DNA of 26,775 nt from Flavobacteriales bacterium (GCA_002747735.1 PDQE01000060.1:1-26775), one strand, 5' to 3'. Positions 15,604 to 23,232 are shown, numbered from the stretch's first letter. The notes: generated by a model not told the origin, from the sequence alone. Translations and numbers: made by a program.

Positions 15604-17664
15604 TTAAGCGAATTCTGTTGAAATCTCGCCCTCATTGTTTACATCTTTTTTATTCAAAGGCTGTTTTTCTTGTGTGGCTTTGGATTTTTCCGGTACATCT
15701 TCTTTTACAATGGTTTTTGATTTTTGCTCTACCAATGGTTCTTTTTTAAACGGTCTTTCACCAAATATTTTTACTAGGTCATCACTAAAGATAACTTCTT
15801 TTTCCAGTAATAATTCGGCTAATGTTTTGAGTTCTTCTTTGTGTTTTTCCAGAATTTTTATTGCTCTTTGGTACTGTTCTTCTATTAAGGCTGATATTTC
15901 TTCATCTATCAACTTAGCAGTATCTTCACTGTAAGGTTTTGAAAAAGTATAATCAGACTGTCCGCTGGAATCATAGTAGGTAATATTGCCCAGTTTATCA
16001 TTTAAACCGTAAATGGTAACCATGGCTCTGGCTTGTTTGGTAACTTTTTCTAAATCGCTTAATGCACCAGTAGAAATTCTTCCAAAGGTTATCTTTTCTG
16101 CTGCTCTGCCGCCTAATGCTGCACACATTTCGTCTAGCATCTGTTCAGTTTCTACTATAAGCCGTTCTTCCGGTAAATACCAGGCGGCACCTAAAGACTG
16201 GCCTCTGGGTACAATTGTTACCTTTACCAATGGAGCGGCGTGTTCCAGTACCCAACTTACCGTGGCATGTCCTGCCTCGTGGTAGGCAATGGTTTTCTTT
16301 TCTTTTTTGGTGATAATTTTGTTTTTCTTTTCTAGTCCGCCCACTATTCTGTCCACTGCATCTAAAAAGTCTTGATGGTGCACCGCCTTATTGTTTTTTC
16401 TTGCGGCTACTAAGGCAGCTTCGTTACAAACATTGGCAATATCTGCACCGGAAAAACCGGGTGTTTGTTTGGCTAAGAATTTAATATCTACATCCTCATA
16501 TATTTTTAAAGGCCTGATGTGTACTTCAAAAATTTCTTTACGCTCGTTCATGTCAGGCAGATCCACGTAAATCTGGCGGTCAAACCTGCCGGCACGCATT
16601 AGGGCTTTGTCCAGTACATCAGCTCGGTTGGTAGCGGCTAGTACAATAACGTTAGTGTCAGTGCCAAAACCGTCCATTTCCGTTAGCAATTGGTTTAAAG
16701 TGTTTTCTCTTTCGTCATTTCCGCCGGTGATGCTATTTCTGCCTCTGGCTCGTCCAATAGCATCTATTTCATCTATAAAAATAATAGAAGGCGACTTTTG
16801 GGCAGCCTGCTTAAATAAATCTCTAACTCTGGATGCCCCAACGCCCACAAACATTTCTACAAAATCCGAACCGGATAGTGAGAAAAACGGCACTTTTGCT
16901 TCACCGGCAACGGCTTTTGCCAAGAGGGTTTTACCGGTTCCCGGGGGGCCTACCAGTAAAGCACCTTTTGGTATTTTTCCACCCAATTTTGTGTATTTAT
17001 CAGGATTTTTTAAAAAATCTACTATTTCTTGTATTTCTTCTTTGGCACCTTCTAAACCAGCTACATCTTTAAAAGAAGTCTGAACCTTTTGGTCTTGGTC
17101 AAATAATTTAGCTCTGGATTTTCCAATGTTAAATATTTGGCCTCCAGGCCCACCACCACCACTGGCACCGGACATTCTACGCATTATATAAACCCAAATA
17201 ACAATTATAAGGATAAATGGCAACCACATAAAAATACCATCCCAAATACTGGTTTCTGTAGTGTAGCTGGTGTCAAAAGAAAGGTTATTTTCACTTTTTA
17301 ACTTTTCCAGTTTTTCTTGAAACTTTCCTAAGTCACCAAATTCGTGGAAATATGAGGCTTCATTTTCATTAAAAAACGGGCTTTCTTTTAATTTTTTGTA
17401 TTTGGGTTTGTCAAAAGCCTCTGGTTTTAAGTAGATTTTGGCCACATCGTCATTAACTACTAATATTTTCTTTACGTCATTTTGTTCTAAGAGTTGTGTA
17501 AACTCATTTTCTGATAGTTTTCCGGATGCCAAATCCGAACTGTTTAAAAATTGATAGCCTATAATTAAAGCAAATAAAATGGCGTATATCCAATAAAAAT
17601 TGAACTTAAATTTAAATTCTTTAAATGGCCTGTTGTCGTTATTTTTGTTTTTATTTTTCGTCAT
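15604..17664 (-). CDS. ftsH: ATP-dependent zinc metalloprotease FtsH
   Basis: FtsH is the membrane-anchored AAA+ protease that degrades misfolded membrane proteins and short-lived regulators. At 686 residues it is complete. Membrane segments lie at about 22-40 and 144-161, with a periplasmic domain between. The glycine-rich linker (GASGGGGPGG) is at 166-175. Walker A is GPPGTGKT (239-246) and Walker B is IIFIDEID (294-301). The arginine-finger region includes MRAGRFDRQ (356-364). The zinc site is HEAGH (462-466). The C-terminus ends in a charged tail from about 645. It begins 27 bases after rsfS and leads the block with LUD, cdsA and psd. Confidence 0.98.
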   Translation of the reverse strand: MTKNKNKNNDNRPFKEFKFKFNFYWIYAILFALIIGYQFLNSSDLASGKLSENEFTQLLEQNDVKKILVVNDDVAKIYLKPEAFDKPKYKKLKESPFFNENEASYFHEFGDLGKFQEKLEKLKSENNLSFDTSYTTETSIWDGIFMWLPFILIIVIWVYIMRRMSGASGGGGPGGQIFNIGKSRAKLFDQDQKVQTSFKDVAGLEGAKEEIQEIVDFLKNPDKYTKLGGKIPKGALLVGPPGTGKTLLAKAVAGEAKVPFFSLSGSDFVEMFVGVGASRVRDLFKQAAQKSPSIIFIDEIDAIGRARGRNSITGGNDERENTLNQLLTEMDGFGTDTNVIVLAATNRADVLDKALMRAGRFDRQIYVDLPDMNERKEIFEVHIRPLKIYEDVDIKFLAKQTPGFSGADIANVCNEAALVAARKNNKAVHHQDFLDAVDRIVGGLEKKNKIITKKEKKTIAYHEAGHATVSWVLEHAAPLVKVTIVPRGQSLGAAWYLPEERLIVETEQMLDEMCAALGGRAAEKITFGRISTGALSDLEKVTKQARAMVTIYGLNDKLGNITYYDSSGQSDYTFSKPYSEDTAKLIDEEISALIEEQYQRAIKILEKHKEELKTLAELLLEKEVIFSDDLVKIFGERPFKKEPLVEQKSKTIVKEDVPEKSKATQEKQPLNKKDVNNEGEISTEFA

Positions 17665-17691
17665 TTATACTTTCTCTAAAATGATTGGTAA

Positions 17692-18063
17692 TTAATAGGC
17701 AACCTCTATCGGCGTAATTTGTGCATCACCCCAAAGGCTTTCTAAATCATAATATTCTCTGATGTGTTTTTGGAAGACGTGAACCACTACATTAATGTAG
17801 TCAATTAGTACCCATTCTGCATTGTTCTCTCCTTCTACGTGCCATGGTTTTTCTTTGAGGGCTTTACTTACCATTTTTTGAACAGAACCCGAAATGGCGT
17901 TCACTTGCGTATTGGAATTTCCGTCACAGATAATAAAATAATTACAAACGGTGTTGTCTATATCTCTTAAATCTAATATTTTTATATTTGTGCCTTTAAC
18001 TTTTTCTATTCCGGCTATTATTTCTGTAATTAATTGGTCTGTACTAACTTTTTTCTTCGTCAT
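17692..18063 (-). CDS. rsfS: Ribosomal silencing factor RsfS
   Basis: RsfS binds ribosomal protein L14 and blocks subunit joining under nutrient limitation. The 123-residue protein shows the family core: ILDLRDIDNTVCNYFIICDG, NTQVNAISGSV, WHVEGENNAEWVLIDY and VVVHVFQKHIREYYDLESLW. It is the first gene of the minus-strand run ending at the YceI-like gene and faces birA across 73 bases. A -7 box at 18088-18095 is the likely operon promoter. Confidence 0.95.
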   Translation of the reverse strand: MTKKKVSTDQLITEIIAGIEKVKGTNIKILDLRDIDNTVCNYFIICDGNSNTQVNAISGSVQKMVSKALKEKPWHVEGENNAEWVLIDYINVVVHVFQKHIREYYDLESLWGDAQITPIEVAY

Positions 18064-18087
18064 TAAAAACTTTTATAATTCTATCTG

Positions 18088-18095
18088 CAAATGTA
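18088..18095 (-). promoter_or_regulatory. Candidate -7 promoter box (TACATTTG) for the rsfS-ftsH operon
   Basis: Matches TAnnTTTG on the minus strand, 24 bases before the rsfS ATG, giving a leader of about 18 nt. A -33 TTG at ideal spacing is not seen. No comparable box was found for the divergent birA. Confidence 0.5.
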
Positions 18096-18136
18096 TTACT
18101 TTTTAGGATATTTGTATATTGTATTAACATTTATAT

Positions 18137-18874
18137 ATGAAGATAGTCAAACTTAGTGCCACAAATTCTACCAATGATTATTTACGCAATTTGTTAAAAC
18201 AAAACAAGGCTAAAAATAATATGGTGGTAGTAGCTGATTATCAAACTTCTGGTAAGGGTATAGGGAGTAATATTTGGTATTCCGAAAAAGGTAAAAACCT
18301 GTTATTTAGCGTGTTAATATCTTTTGAGGATTTACCCGTAGCCAGACAATACTATCTGAATTTTGCGGTATCCATTGCTGTTTACAATGTGTTAAAATAT
18401 TACATCCCCGAAAAATTATTGATAAAATGGCCAAACGACATTTTGTCAGCTAATCAAAAAATATGTGGTATCCTCATAGAATGCGTGGTTAAGCAAGATA
18501 AAGTTATTCACGCAGTTATAGGAGTGGGATTAAATGTAAACCAAACTAATTTTTCTGATGATTTGTTTAATGTTACTTCACTCAAGCTATTACTAACTAA
18601 TGATGTGGATAGGGAAGATTTGTTGGAAAAAATGCTCATTGAGATACATTACCAGATATTATTTGTAAAAAAACAGGCCTTTTCTGAACTGAAAGATAAG
18701 TACGAAGCGGTATTGTACAAGAAAAACATTCCCACTGTTTTTAGTGATGCCAATGGCAACAAATTTATGGGTAAAATTATAGGAACAGCTTCGCAGACCG
18801 GAAATTTATTAGTGGAAATGGAAGATGAAACGATAAGAGAATTTGGTATAAAAGAAATACAGATGCTGGCTTAG
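18137..18874 (+). CDS. birA: Biotin--[acetyl-CoA-carboxylase] ligase
   Basis: This enzyme activates biotin as biotinyl-AMP and attaches it to the carboxyl-carrier domain of biotin-dependent carboxylases. The 245-residue protein is the catalytic domain only, without the N-terminal DNA-binding domain of E. coli BirA, so it should not act as a repressor. The start KLSATNSTNDYL (5-16) is typical. The biotin/ATP loop reads SGKGIGSNIW (38-47), a variant of GRGxxGxxW. The catalytic lysine lies in KWPND (97-101), followed by GILIE (111-115) and GVGLNVNQ (129-136). A short C-terminal domain runs from about 195. Its stop codon overlaps the stop of the convergent SRPBCC gene by four bases. Confidence 0.93.
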   Translation: MKIVKLSATNSTNDYLRNLLKQNKAKNNMVVVADYQTSGKGIGSNIWYSEKGKNLLFSVLISFEDLPVARQYYLNFAVSIAVYNVLKYYIPEKLLIKWPNDILSANQKICGILIECVVKQDKVIHAVIGVGLNVNQTNFSDDLFNVTSLKLLLTNDVDREDLLEKMLIEIHYQILFVKKQAFSELKDKYEAVLYKKNIPTVFSDANGNKFMGKIIGTASQTGNLLVEMEDETIREFGIKEIQMLA

Positions 18875-19278
18875 ATTTTGCCAATATTTTCAATTAAGGT
18901 ATTGATGAATTTCTGGATAGGATTTTTTATCATCATTGACATCATGGGGTTAAACTTTCCGTCAAAAACCAATTGTACCGTACAATTGTCTCCTTTTTGA
19001 GATGAGTTGGAGGTGTCTTCTTTAATTGTTCCGGTTAGCGTAAATGGAAATTTGTTGCTTGTTGAGCCCAAAACCACTTTGTCGTTTGGATGTGTTTCCT
19101 GCAATTGTAATGTTATCTCTGGCATGCCTTTAAGGGCAAAAATAAACTGATCATTAATTGCCTCAAATTTATCTATATTTTCAGGCATTAATTGTTCGTA
19201 ATTTTTAACATTGCTTAAAAAATTAAAGACTTCTGTTTGATTTTTAGCTACGGTTACAATATTGGTTTCTAAATTCAT
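18871..19278 (-). CDS. SRPBCC (START-like) family protein
   Basis: A 135-residue protein with the pattern of the SRPBCC/polyketide-cyclase fold, a helix-grip pocket for hydrophobic ligands: an N-terminal strand (TNIVTVAKNQTEVFNFL), the short helix NVKNYEQLMP, several beta-strands, and a long C-terminal helix (NPIQKFINTLIENI). There is no signal peptide. The ligand is unknown. It lies 87 bases downstream of pyrE and may share its transcript. Its stop codon overlaps that of birA tail to tail. Confidence 0.75.
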   Translation of the reverse strand: MNLETNIVTVAKNQTEVFNFLSNVKNYEQLMPENIDKFEAINDQFIFALKGMPEITLQLQETHPNDKVVLGSTSNKFPFTLTGTIKEDTSNSSQKGDNCTVQLVFDGKFNPMMSMMIKNPIQKFINTLIENIGKI

Positions 19279-19365
19279 TTTTTAAAAGTGAAGTTTGTTG
19301 TGGTATAACTTTTTGGATAGATGTTCTGATTTTTTTGACTTTGCCCGGACTAAAAAATAATATCT

Positions 19366-20007
19366 CTATTCGCTCCATTTTTGTGGATTTTTCCGCCATT
19401 CCTGTAATGTGTAAAAATCCTCATCATGAATATATTTTTTTTCAATGGCTTGCTCTATTAAGTGCCCGTAATCACTTACTGTGGTAAGTTCTATACCGGC
19501 ATCACTAAAATTTTCTGAGGCCACATCAAAACCATAAGAAAAAATAGCTACCATACCTTTTACAATAACTTTTTGATCTTGTAATGCAGCTACGGCTTGT
19601 AAACTACTTTTTCCTGTACTGATAAGGTCTTCTACTACCACTACGGTGTCATAGGCATGTATCTGGCCTTCTATTTGATTTTGTCGGCCGTGTTTTTTAG
19701 GTTCAGGCCTTACATAGATAAAAGGCAAGCCCAATTCTTGTGCTACCAATGCTCCAATAGCTATGGCTCCGGTAGCTACACCGGCTATGGCATCCGGTTT
19801 TCCGTATTTGTAATCAATAATTTTTGATAGACATTCCCGCACAAAAGTCCTAATCTGAACATGAGATAAAATCAATCGATTATCACAATAAATAGGTGAT
19901 TTCCATCCCGAAGCCCAAGTAAATGGATTTTTGGGATTCAATTTTATTGCCTTTATTTGTAAGAGAAACTCGGCAGTTTCCTTGGCTGTATTTATGTCGT
20001 AAACCAT
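19366..20007 (-). CDS. pyrE: Orotate phosphoribosyltransferase
   Basis: PyrE joins orotate and PRPP to make OMP in pyrimidine synthesis. I place the start at the ATG at 20007 (MVYDINTAKE), giving 213 residues. A longer frame to 20025 would need a TTG start, and its extra codons overlap a -7 promoter box. Evidence includes KLNPKNPFTWASGWKSPIYC (22-41), the catalytic flexible loop KKHGRQNQIEG (104-114) and the PRPP-binding motif VVVVEDLISTGKSS (122-135). A NUDIX gene starts divergently only 28 bases away. Confidence 0.95.
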   Translation of the reverse strand: MVYDINTAKETAEFLLQIKAIKLNPKNPFTWASGWKSPIYCDNRLILSHVQIRTFVRECLSKIIDYKYGKPDAIAGVATGAIAIGALVAQELGLPFIYVRPEPKKHGRQNQIEGQIHAYDTVVVVEDLISTGKSSLQAVAALQDQKVIVKGMVAIFSYGFDVASENFSDAGIELTTVSDYGHLIEQAIEKKYIHDEDFYTLQEWRKNPQKWSE

Positions 20008-20012
20008 AACTA

Positions 20013-20020
20013 CAAACTTA
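20013..20020 (-). promoter_or_regulatory. Candidate -7 promoter box (TAAGTTTG) for pyrE, implying a leaderless mRNA
   Basis: TAAGTTTG matches TAnnTTTG on the minus strand and ends five bases before the pyrE ATG, so the transcript would start at about the A of the start codon. It also argues against the longer TTG-started reading of pyrE. No -33 TTG is evident. Confidence 0.5.
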
Positions 20021-20035
20021 AACAATATTTAGTAA

Positions 20036-20662
20036 ATGGACGATAATTTTTTTCTCAAATCTCCTGTTTTCTTTAATGAAACAGCTATTTATTTGACTGA
20101 TGATACGAGTCATCTAAGAAAAATAAATTGTTTAAACGTATTAGATTTTAATCCAGATGCATTAGAGAAGTGGGCTTCATCTTCGCATCAGGAGATTTAT
20201 GTCTTTTATCCGGATAGAATTAAGTTATACGAATTGTTTAAAAAAAAATTTAAAATAATTGAAGCTGCCGGTGGAAAAGTCCGCAATCCGCATAACGATA
20301 TTTTATTTATTTATCGCTTGGGCAGATGGGATTTGCCCAAAGGTAAAATTGACAGCGGAGAAACTCCTGAAATTGCTGCTATAAGGGAAGTGGAAGAGGA
20401 AACGGGTATAACCGGTATAGAAATTATATCTGCGTTAAAAACTACCTTTCATATATATAAATACAAAAGTGATTTTGTACTTAAAGTTACCCACTGGTTT
20501 GATATGAAGAGCAGGTATTCCGGCCAATTAATTCCCGAAACAAAAGAAAATATAATTAAAGCAGTCTGGCTTTCTGATACTGAAATGGATAAGGTATTAA
20601 TCAATACTTACCCAAATATTAAACTGTTGTTTTGTAGGTGTGAGGGGGTAGTCCGGAAATAA
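20036..20662 (+). CDS. NUDIX hydrolase with an N-terminal extension
   Basis: A 208-residue protein. The NUDIX box is complete at about 103-126 (GKIDSGETPEIAAIREVEEE, then TGI), matching GX5EX7REUXEEXGU, so it should hydrolyse a nucleoside-diphosphate-linked substrate with Mg or Mn. The first 90 or so residues (MDDNFFLKSPVFFNETAIYL...) are not part of the minimal domain and are not recognised. The start at 20036 is 28 bases from the divergent pyrE start, so any promoter for this gene must lie in or beside the pyrE coding region. The substrate is unknown; the pairing with pyrE suggests a nucleotide-related role (inference). Its stop codon lies inside a terminator-like hairpin. Confidence 0.88.
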   Translation: MDDNFFLKSPVFFNETAIYLTDDTSHLRKINCLNVLDFNPDALEKWASSSHQEIYVFYPDRIKLYELFKKKFKIIEAAGGKVRNPHNDILFIYRLGRWDLPKGKIDSGETPEIAAIREVEEETGITGIEIISALKTTFHIYKYKSDFVLKVTHWFDMKSRYSGQLIPETKENIIKAVWLSDTEMDKVLINTYPNIKLLFCRCEGVVRK

Positions 20663-20681
20663 GAGATGTGTTGTTCCGGAC
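20651..20681 (+). terminator. Hairpin overlapping the NUDIX stop codon
   Basis: GTCCGGAA (20651-20658) and TTCCGGAC (20674-20681) form a perfect, fairly GC-rich 8-bp stem with a 15-base loop. The stem includes the last codons and the loop includes the stop codon of the NUDIX gene. The sequence AAAAGTTTAATT follows. Termination is plausible but there is no strong U-run. Confidence 0.45.
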
Positions 20682-20700
20682 AAAAGTTTAATTCTAAAAA

Positions 20701-20905
20701 CCTGAATTCGGTTAATCTTGTTTTCACAGAACGTATAGAATACTTTAGATTTGTACTTAAAAGCATGAAGAAATATCAAGATATTTCAAAGGTGCCATAA
20801 ATTTCCCGAAATCTCCTCATAATATCTGGATATTACTCGAAAATTTCATAAAATTTCTAATCAAAAATAAAGAAAGCTGTGGTCACAATATTAATCGAAT
20901 TCAGG
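20701..20905. mobile_element. R1 miniature inverted-repeat element, copy B (uninterrupted)
   Basis: A 205-bp element with imperfect 29-bp inverted ends (CCTGAATTCG...CGAATTCAGG), in the opposite orientation to copy A at 289-653 and identical to it over a 76-base and a 36-base block. Internal small palindromes include GAAATATCAAGATATTTC and TAATATCTGGATATTA. Counting AACCTG/CAGGTT as the ends, AAA flanks both sides, consistent with a 3-bp target duplication but uninformative in AT-rich DNA. No protein is encoded. It lies in the 367-base gap between the NUDIX gene and sulP. Confidence 0.7.
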
Positions 20906-20977
20906 TTAAAAATACTCAGCCTTTTGGTTGGAGGTTTTGGGTGAAGTAAAATATAACCAAATAAATCTGATATTGAC

Positions 20978-21007
20978 TTGCCTATCTTTAGATTAACTGT
21001 ATTTTTG
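20978..21007 (+). promoter_or_regulatory. Bacteroidota-type promoter for the SulP gene
   Basis: TTG at 20978-20980, exactly 19 bases, then TATTTTTG at 21000-21007. This fits the -33/-7 arrangement TTG-N19-TAnnTTTG. The transcript would start near 21013, leaving a leader of about 17 nt before the ATG at 21030. Confidence 0.7.
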
Positions 21008-21029
21008 CCGCTTCAAAAAGTATTACCCA

Positions 21030-22670
21030 ATGACTGAATTTATTAGAAGACGGACTAAAAATGTAGGGAATGATGTTCTAAGCGGGCTTACGGTAGCCTT
21101 GGCTTTGGTGCCCGAAGCGGTGGCTTTTGCCTTTGTGGCCGGTGTGGATCCGCTGGTAGGTTTATATGCCGCGTTTATGATTGGGTTAATTACTGCGGTT
21201 TTTGGTGGGCGTCCCGGTATGATTTCCGGAGCCACCGGGGCATTGGCGGTTGTAATGGTTAGTTTGGTGGCTGAGGGAAATGCTTTAGGAGCAGAAGGTG
21301 AAAATTTGGGCCTGTATTATCTGTTTGCAACAGTAATTTTAATGGGAGTTATACAGATGTTGGCCGGTGTATTTAAATTGGGAAAATTTGTACGATTGAT
21401 TCCGCACCCTGTTATGATGGGCTTTGTAAACGGCTTGGCTATAGTAATTTTTCTGTCGCAATTGGGAATGTTTAAAGAAACAGTGAACGATGAAAAAGTT
21501 TGGATGCATGGGGTAGATCTTTATCTTATGCTGGGTTTGGTAGCTCTTACCATGGGTATTATGTTTGGCTTGCCAAAAATTTCAAGAAAACTTCCGGAAG
21601 CTTTAGTTGCTATTTTAGTAGTTTCGGCTATTGTTATTTTAGGAAAACTTGATGTAGCTACGGTAGGTAGTTTTATTCGTGATGGTGGCGGTGAAGGCTT
21701 AAAAGGCGGATTGCCACAATTTCAAACTGAACTTTTTGCAAAGGTGCCTTTTACTTTGGCGACCCTCAAATTTATTGGGCCGTATGCTTTAATTTTAGCT
21801 GCTATAGGGCTGATAGAATCTTTAATGACATTAAATTTAGTAGATGAGCTTACGGAAACGAGGGGGAATTCTAACCGAGAATGTTTAGCACAAGGCGGAG
21901 CCAATATTGTAACCGGACTATTTGGAGGGATGGGAGGCTGTGCCATGATAGGCCAGTCTATCATTAATATAAAAGGTGGAGGTAGGACACGGCTTTCTGG
22001 TATTGTAGCTGCATTGGCTTTGTTGGCGTTTATTTTGTTTGGATCAGAATTAATTGAGCAGGTGCCTATTGCTGCTTTGGTGGGCGTAATGTTTATGGTG
22101 GTTGTTGGTACTTTTGCCTGGTCTAGTTTTAGAATAATGAATAAAATACCTCGATCTGACCTCTTTGTCCTTGTTTTGGTATCAGGCCTTACGGTAATTT
22201 TTGATTTGGCCATAGCCGTAATAGCCGGAGTAGTAGTGAGTGCTTTGGTTTTTTCATGGGAAAATGCAAAACGTATCCGTGCCAGAAAGCGTTTTAAAGA
22301 AGATGGTACTAAGATTTATGAAATTTGGGGGCCGTTGTTTTTTGGTTCTATAACGGCATTTAATGAAAAATTTGATGTAAAAAACGACCCCAGTAAAGTG
22401 GAAATAGATTTTGTGGAATCTCGTGTGGCAGACCATTCAGCCTTAGAAGCTATTTTTAATCTGGTAAATAAATATGAAGATGCCGGAAAACAAATTAAAC
22501 TAAAACATCTTAGTGAAGATTGTAAAGAATTATTGTACAAGTCCAATCCCAAATTTCACGAAGTAATTGTTGAAGACATAGAAGACCCGCGTTATCATCT
22601 GGCTGCAGACCCGGAAAAATTCTCTAAGGGTTTGGCCAAATATAAATTCCCGGATTTAAAAAAGGAATAA
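21030..22670 (+). CDS. SulP-family inorganic anion transporter
   Basis: A 546-residue membrane protein of the SulP (SLC26-related) family, which moves sulfate, bicarbonate or other anions, usually coupled to sodium or protons. The family signature region is clear near the start: ALVPEAVAFAFVAGVDPLVG (25-44), then GRPGMISGATGALAVV (60-75). Many hydrophobic segments follow to about residue 410. A cytoplasmic STAS-like domain occupies about 430-520 (FFGSITAFNEKF, VEIDFVESRVADHSALEAI). Substrate cannot be read from sequence; no cys genes or carbonic anhydrase gene are adjacent. It has its own well-formed promoter and stands alone. Confidence 0.9.
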   Translation: MTEFIRRRTKNVGNDVLSGLTVALALVPEAVAFAFVAGVDPLVGLYAAFMIGLITAVFGGRPGMISGATGALAVVMVSLVAEGNALGAEGENLGLYYLFATVILMGVIQMLAGVFKLGKFVRLIPHPVMMGFVNGLAIVIFLSQLGMFKETVNDEKVWMHGVDLYLMLGLVALTMGIMFGLPKISRKLPEALVAILVVSAIVILGKLDVATVGSFIRDGGGEGLKGGLPQFQTELFAKVPFTLATLKFIGPYALILAAIGLIESLMTLNLVDELTETRGNSNRECLAQGGANIVTGLFGGMGGCAMIGQSIINIKGGGRTRLSGIVAALALLAFILFGSELIEQVPIAALVGVMFMVVVGTFAWSSFRIMNKIPRSDLFVLVLVSGLTVIFDLAIAVIAGVVVSALVFSWENAKRIRARKRFKEDGTKIYEIWGPLFFGSITAFNEKFDVKNDPSKVEIDFVESRVADHSALEAIFNLVNKYEDAGKQIKLKHLSEDCKELLYKSNPKFHEVIVEDIEDPRYHLAADPEKFSKGLAKYKFPDLKKE

Positions 22671-22675
22671 TCGTC

Positions 22676-22841
22676 TTATACCAGTTCTGCTTTAAAAATA
22701 CTCAAAAAATAAAATGATAAATTTTTGTGATAGATAAGGCGTAAAAATTGAGTATAGCCGTAGCTATAGTTTATTTTTACAACGAAATATAGCATAAAAA
22801 GGCACATTTTATTGAGTAATTTTGAGGTGGAAATGGTATAA
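22676..22841. mobile_element. R2 inverted-repeat element, free-standing copy
   Basis: A 166-bp element starting five bases after the SulP stop codon. The ends TTATACCA...TGGTATAA are inverted, and the similarity continues inward (TACTCAAAAAATAAAATG against CATTTTATTGAGTA). The core has a second hairpin, GTAAAAATTGAGTATAGC paired with GCTATAGTTTATTTTTAC. It matches the nested copy at 429-594 in length and sequence. A 66-codon minus-strand ORF here (22676-22876) is a repeat by-product. Confidence 0.7.
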
Positions 22842-22884
22842 AAAACTAAAGCCATAACGCAGAGCGGACTCTTCATTATGGCTT
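22841..22884 (-). terminator. Rho-independent terminator of the orphan unit
   Basis: AAGCCATAA (22849-22857) pairs perfectly with TTATGGCTT (22876-22884). Inside, AGAG/CTCT closes a four-base loop (TCCG on the minus strand). On the minus strand the stem is followed by TAGTTTTTTATA, a U-rich tail. The plus side lacks one, so it belongs to the minus-strand unit. Confidence 0.7.
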
Positions 22885-23104
22885 AAGCCGAAACAGTTAA
22901 AACAAGTGTAATTACTTTTACATAACTACGCAACTATTCATTTCAAACAGTATCGCTTTTTTAAAGCTGTTTCAGATAAAATACAGTATAAAATTTACAG
23001 TCACAACAATTAAGTCGCTAAATCGTAAGGTTTTATACTTTACGTATTTTATGGATGTTGCCTTATCCAAAAGTTTTCCAATTATTCATGCTAAATACTC
23101 GGTT

Positions 23105-23176
23105 TCACTGAGATAAAACAACAAAGAAAGAACGTTCTTTCATCAGAAACTTTTCTTTGCCTTTAAACTTTCTCAT
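23105..23176 (-). CDS. Micro-ORF 2 of the orphan unit (23 residues)
   Basis: Encodes MRKFKGKEKFLMKERSFFVV followed by LSQ: a strongly basic first half and a hydrophobic SFFVVLS end. Its ATG overlaps the stop of micro-ORF 1 as ATGA, the classic layout of coupled translation. Its start lies inside the 23162-23212 stem-loop. The palindrome GAAAGAACGTTCTTTC forms part of its codons. No family is recognised. Reality as a gene is uncertain because a 23-codon ORF is expected by chance; the overlap and context are the reasons to list it. Confidence 0.25.
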   Translation of the reverse strand: MRKFKGKEKFLMKERSFFVVLSQ

Positions 23177-23212
23177 CCACCCTTTTTTAAGAGGGTTTGA
23201 CCAAAGTTTAAA
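23162..23212 (-). promoter_or_regulatory. Two-tier stem-loop enclosing the micro-ORF junction
   Basis: The outer stem is a perfect 10-bp inverted repeat, TTTAAACTTT (23162-23171) with AAAGTTTAAA (23203-23212). The inner hairpin is ACCCTTTT (23179-23186) with AAGAGGGT (23189-23196), seven of eight positions pairing. The ATGA stop/start overlap of micro-ORFs 1 and 2 (23173-23176) lies between the two stems, so folding could hide the second start until the first ORF is translated (inference). Confidence 0.45.
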
Positions 23213-23232
23213 TTAATGGCCTTAGATAACAT
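23173..23232 (-). CDS. Micro-ORF 1 of the orphan unit (19 residues)
   Basis: Encodes MLSKAINLNFGQTLLKKGG. Its ATG lies about five bases from the predicted transcript start, so it would be nearly leaderless. It ends in Gly-Gly, and the stop overlaps the ATG of micro-ORF 2. It may be a leader peptide that opens the stem-loop around the second start. No family is recognised, and chance occurrence cannot be excluded. Confidence 0.25.
   Translation of the reverse strand: MLSKAINLNFGQTLLKKGG

Noticed and set aside
19366..20025. Longer pyrE beginning at 20025
   Set aside because: Requires a TTG start and places codons over a -7 promoter box; the ATG at 20007 matches the family N-terminus.
22676..22876. 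66-codon minus-strand ORF (MKSPLCVMALVFYTIS...)
   Set aside because: Starts inside a terminator hairpin and runs through the R2 element; repeat-derived.
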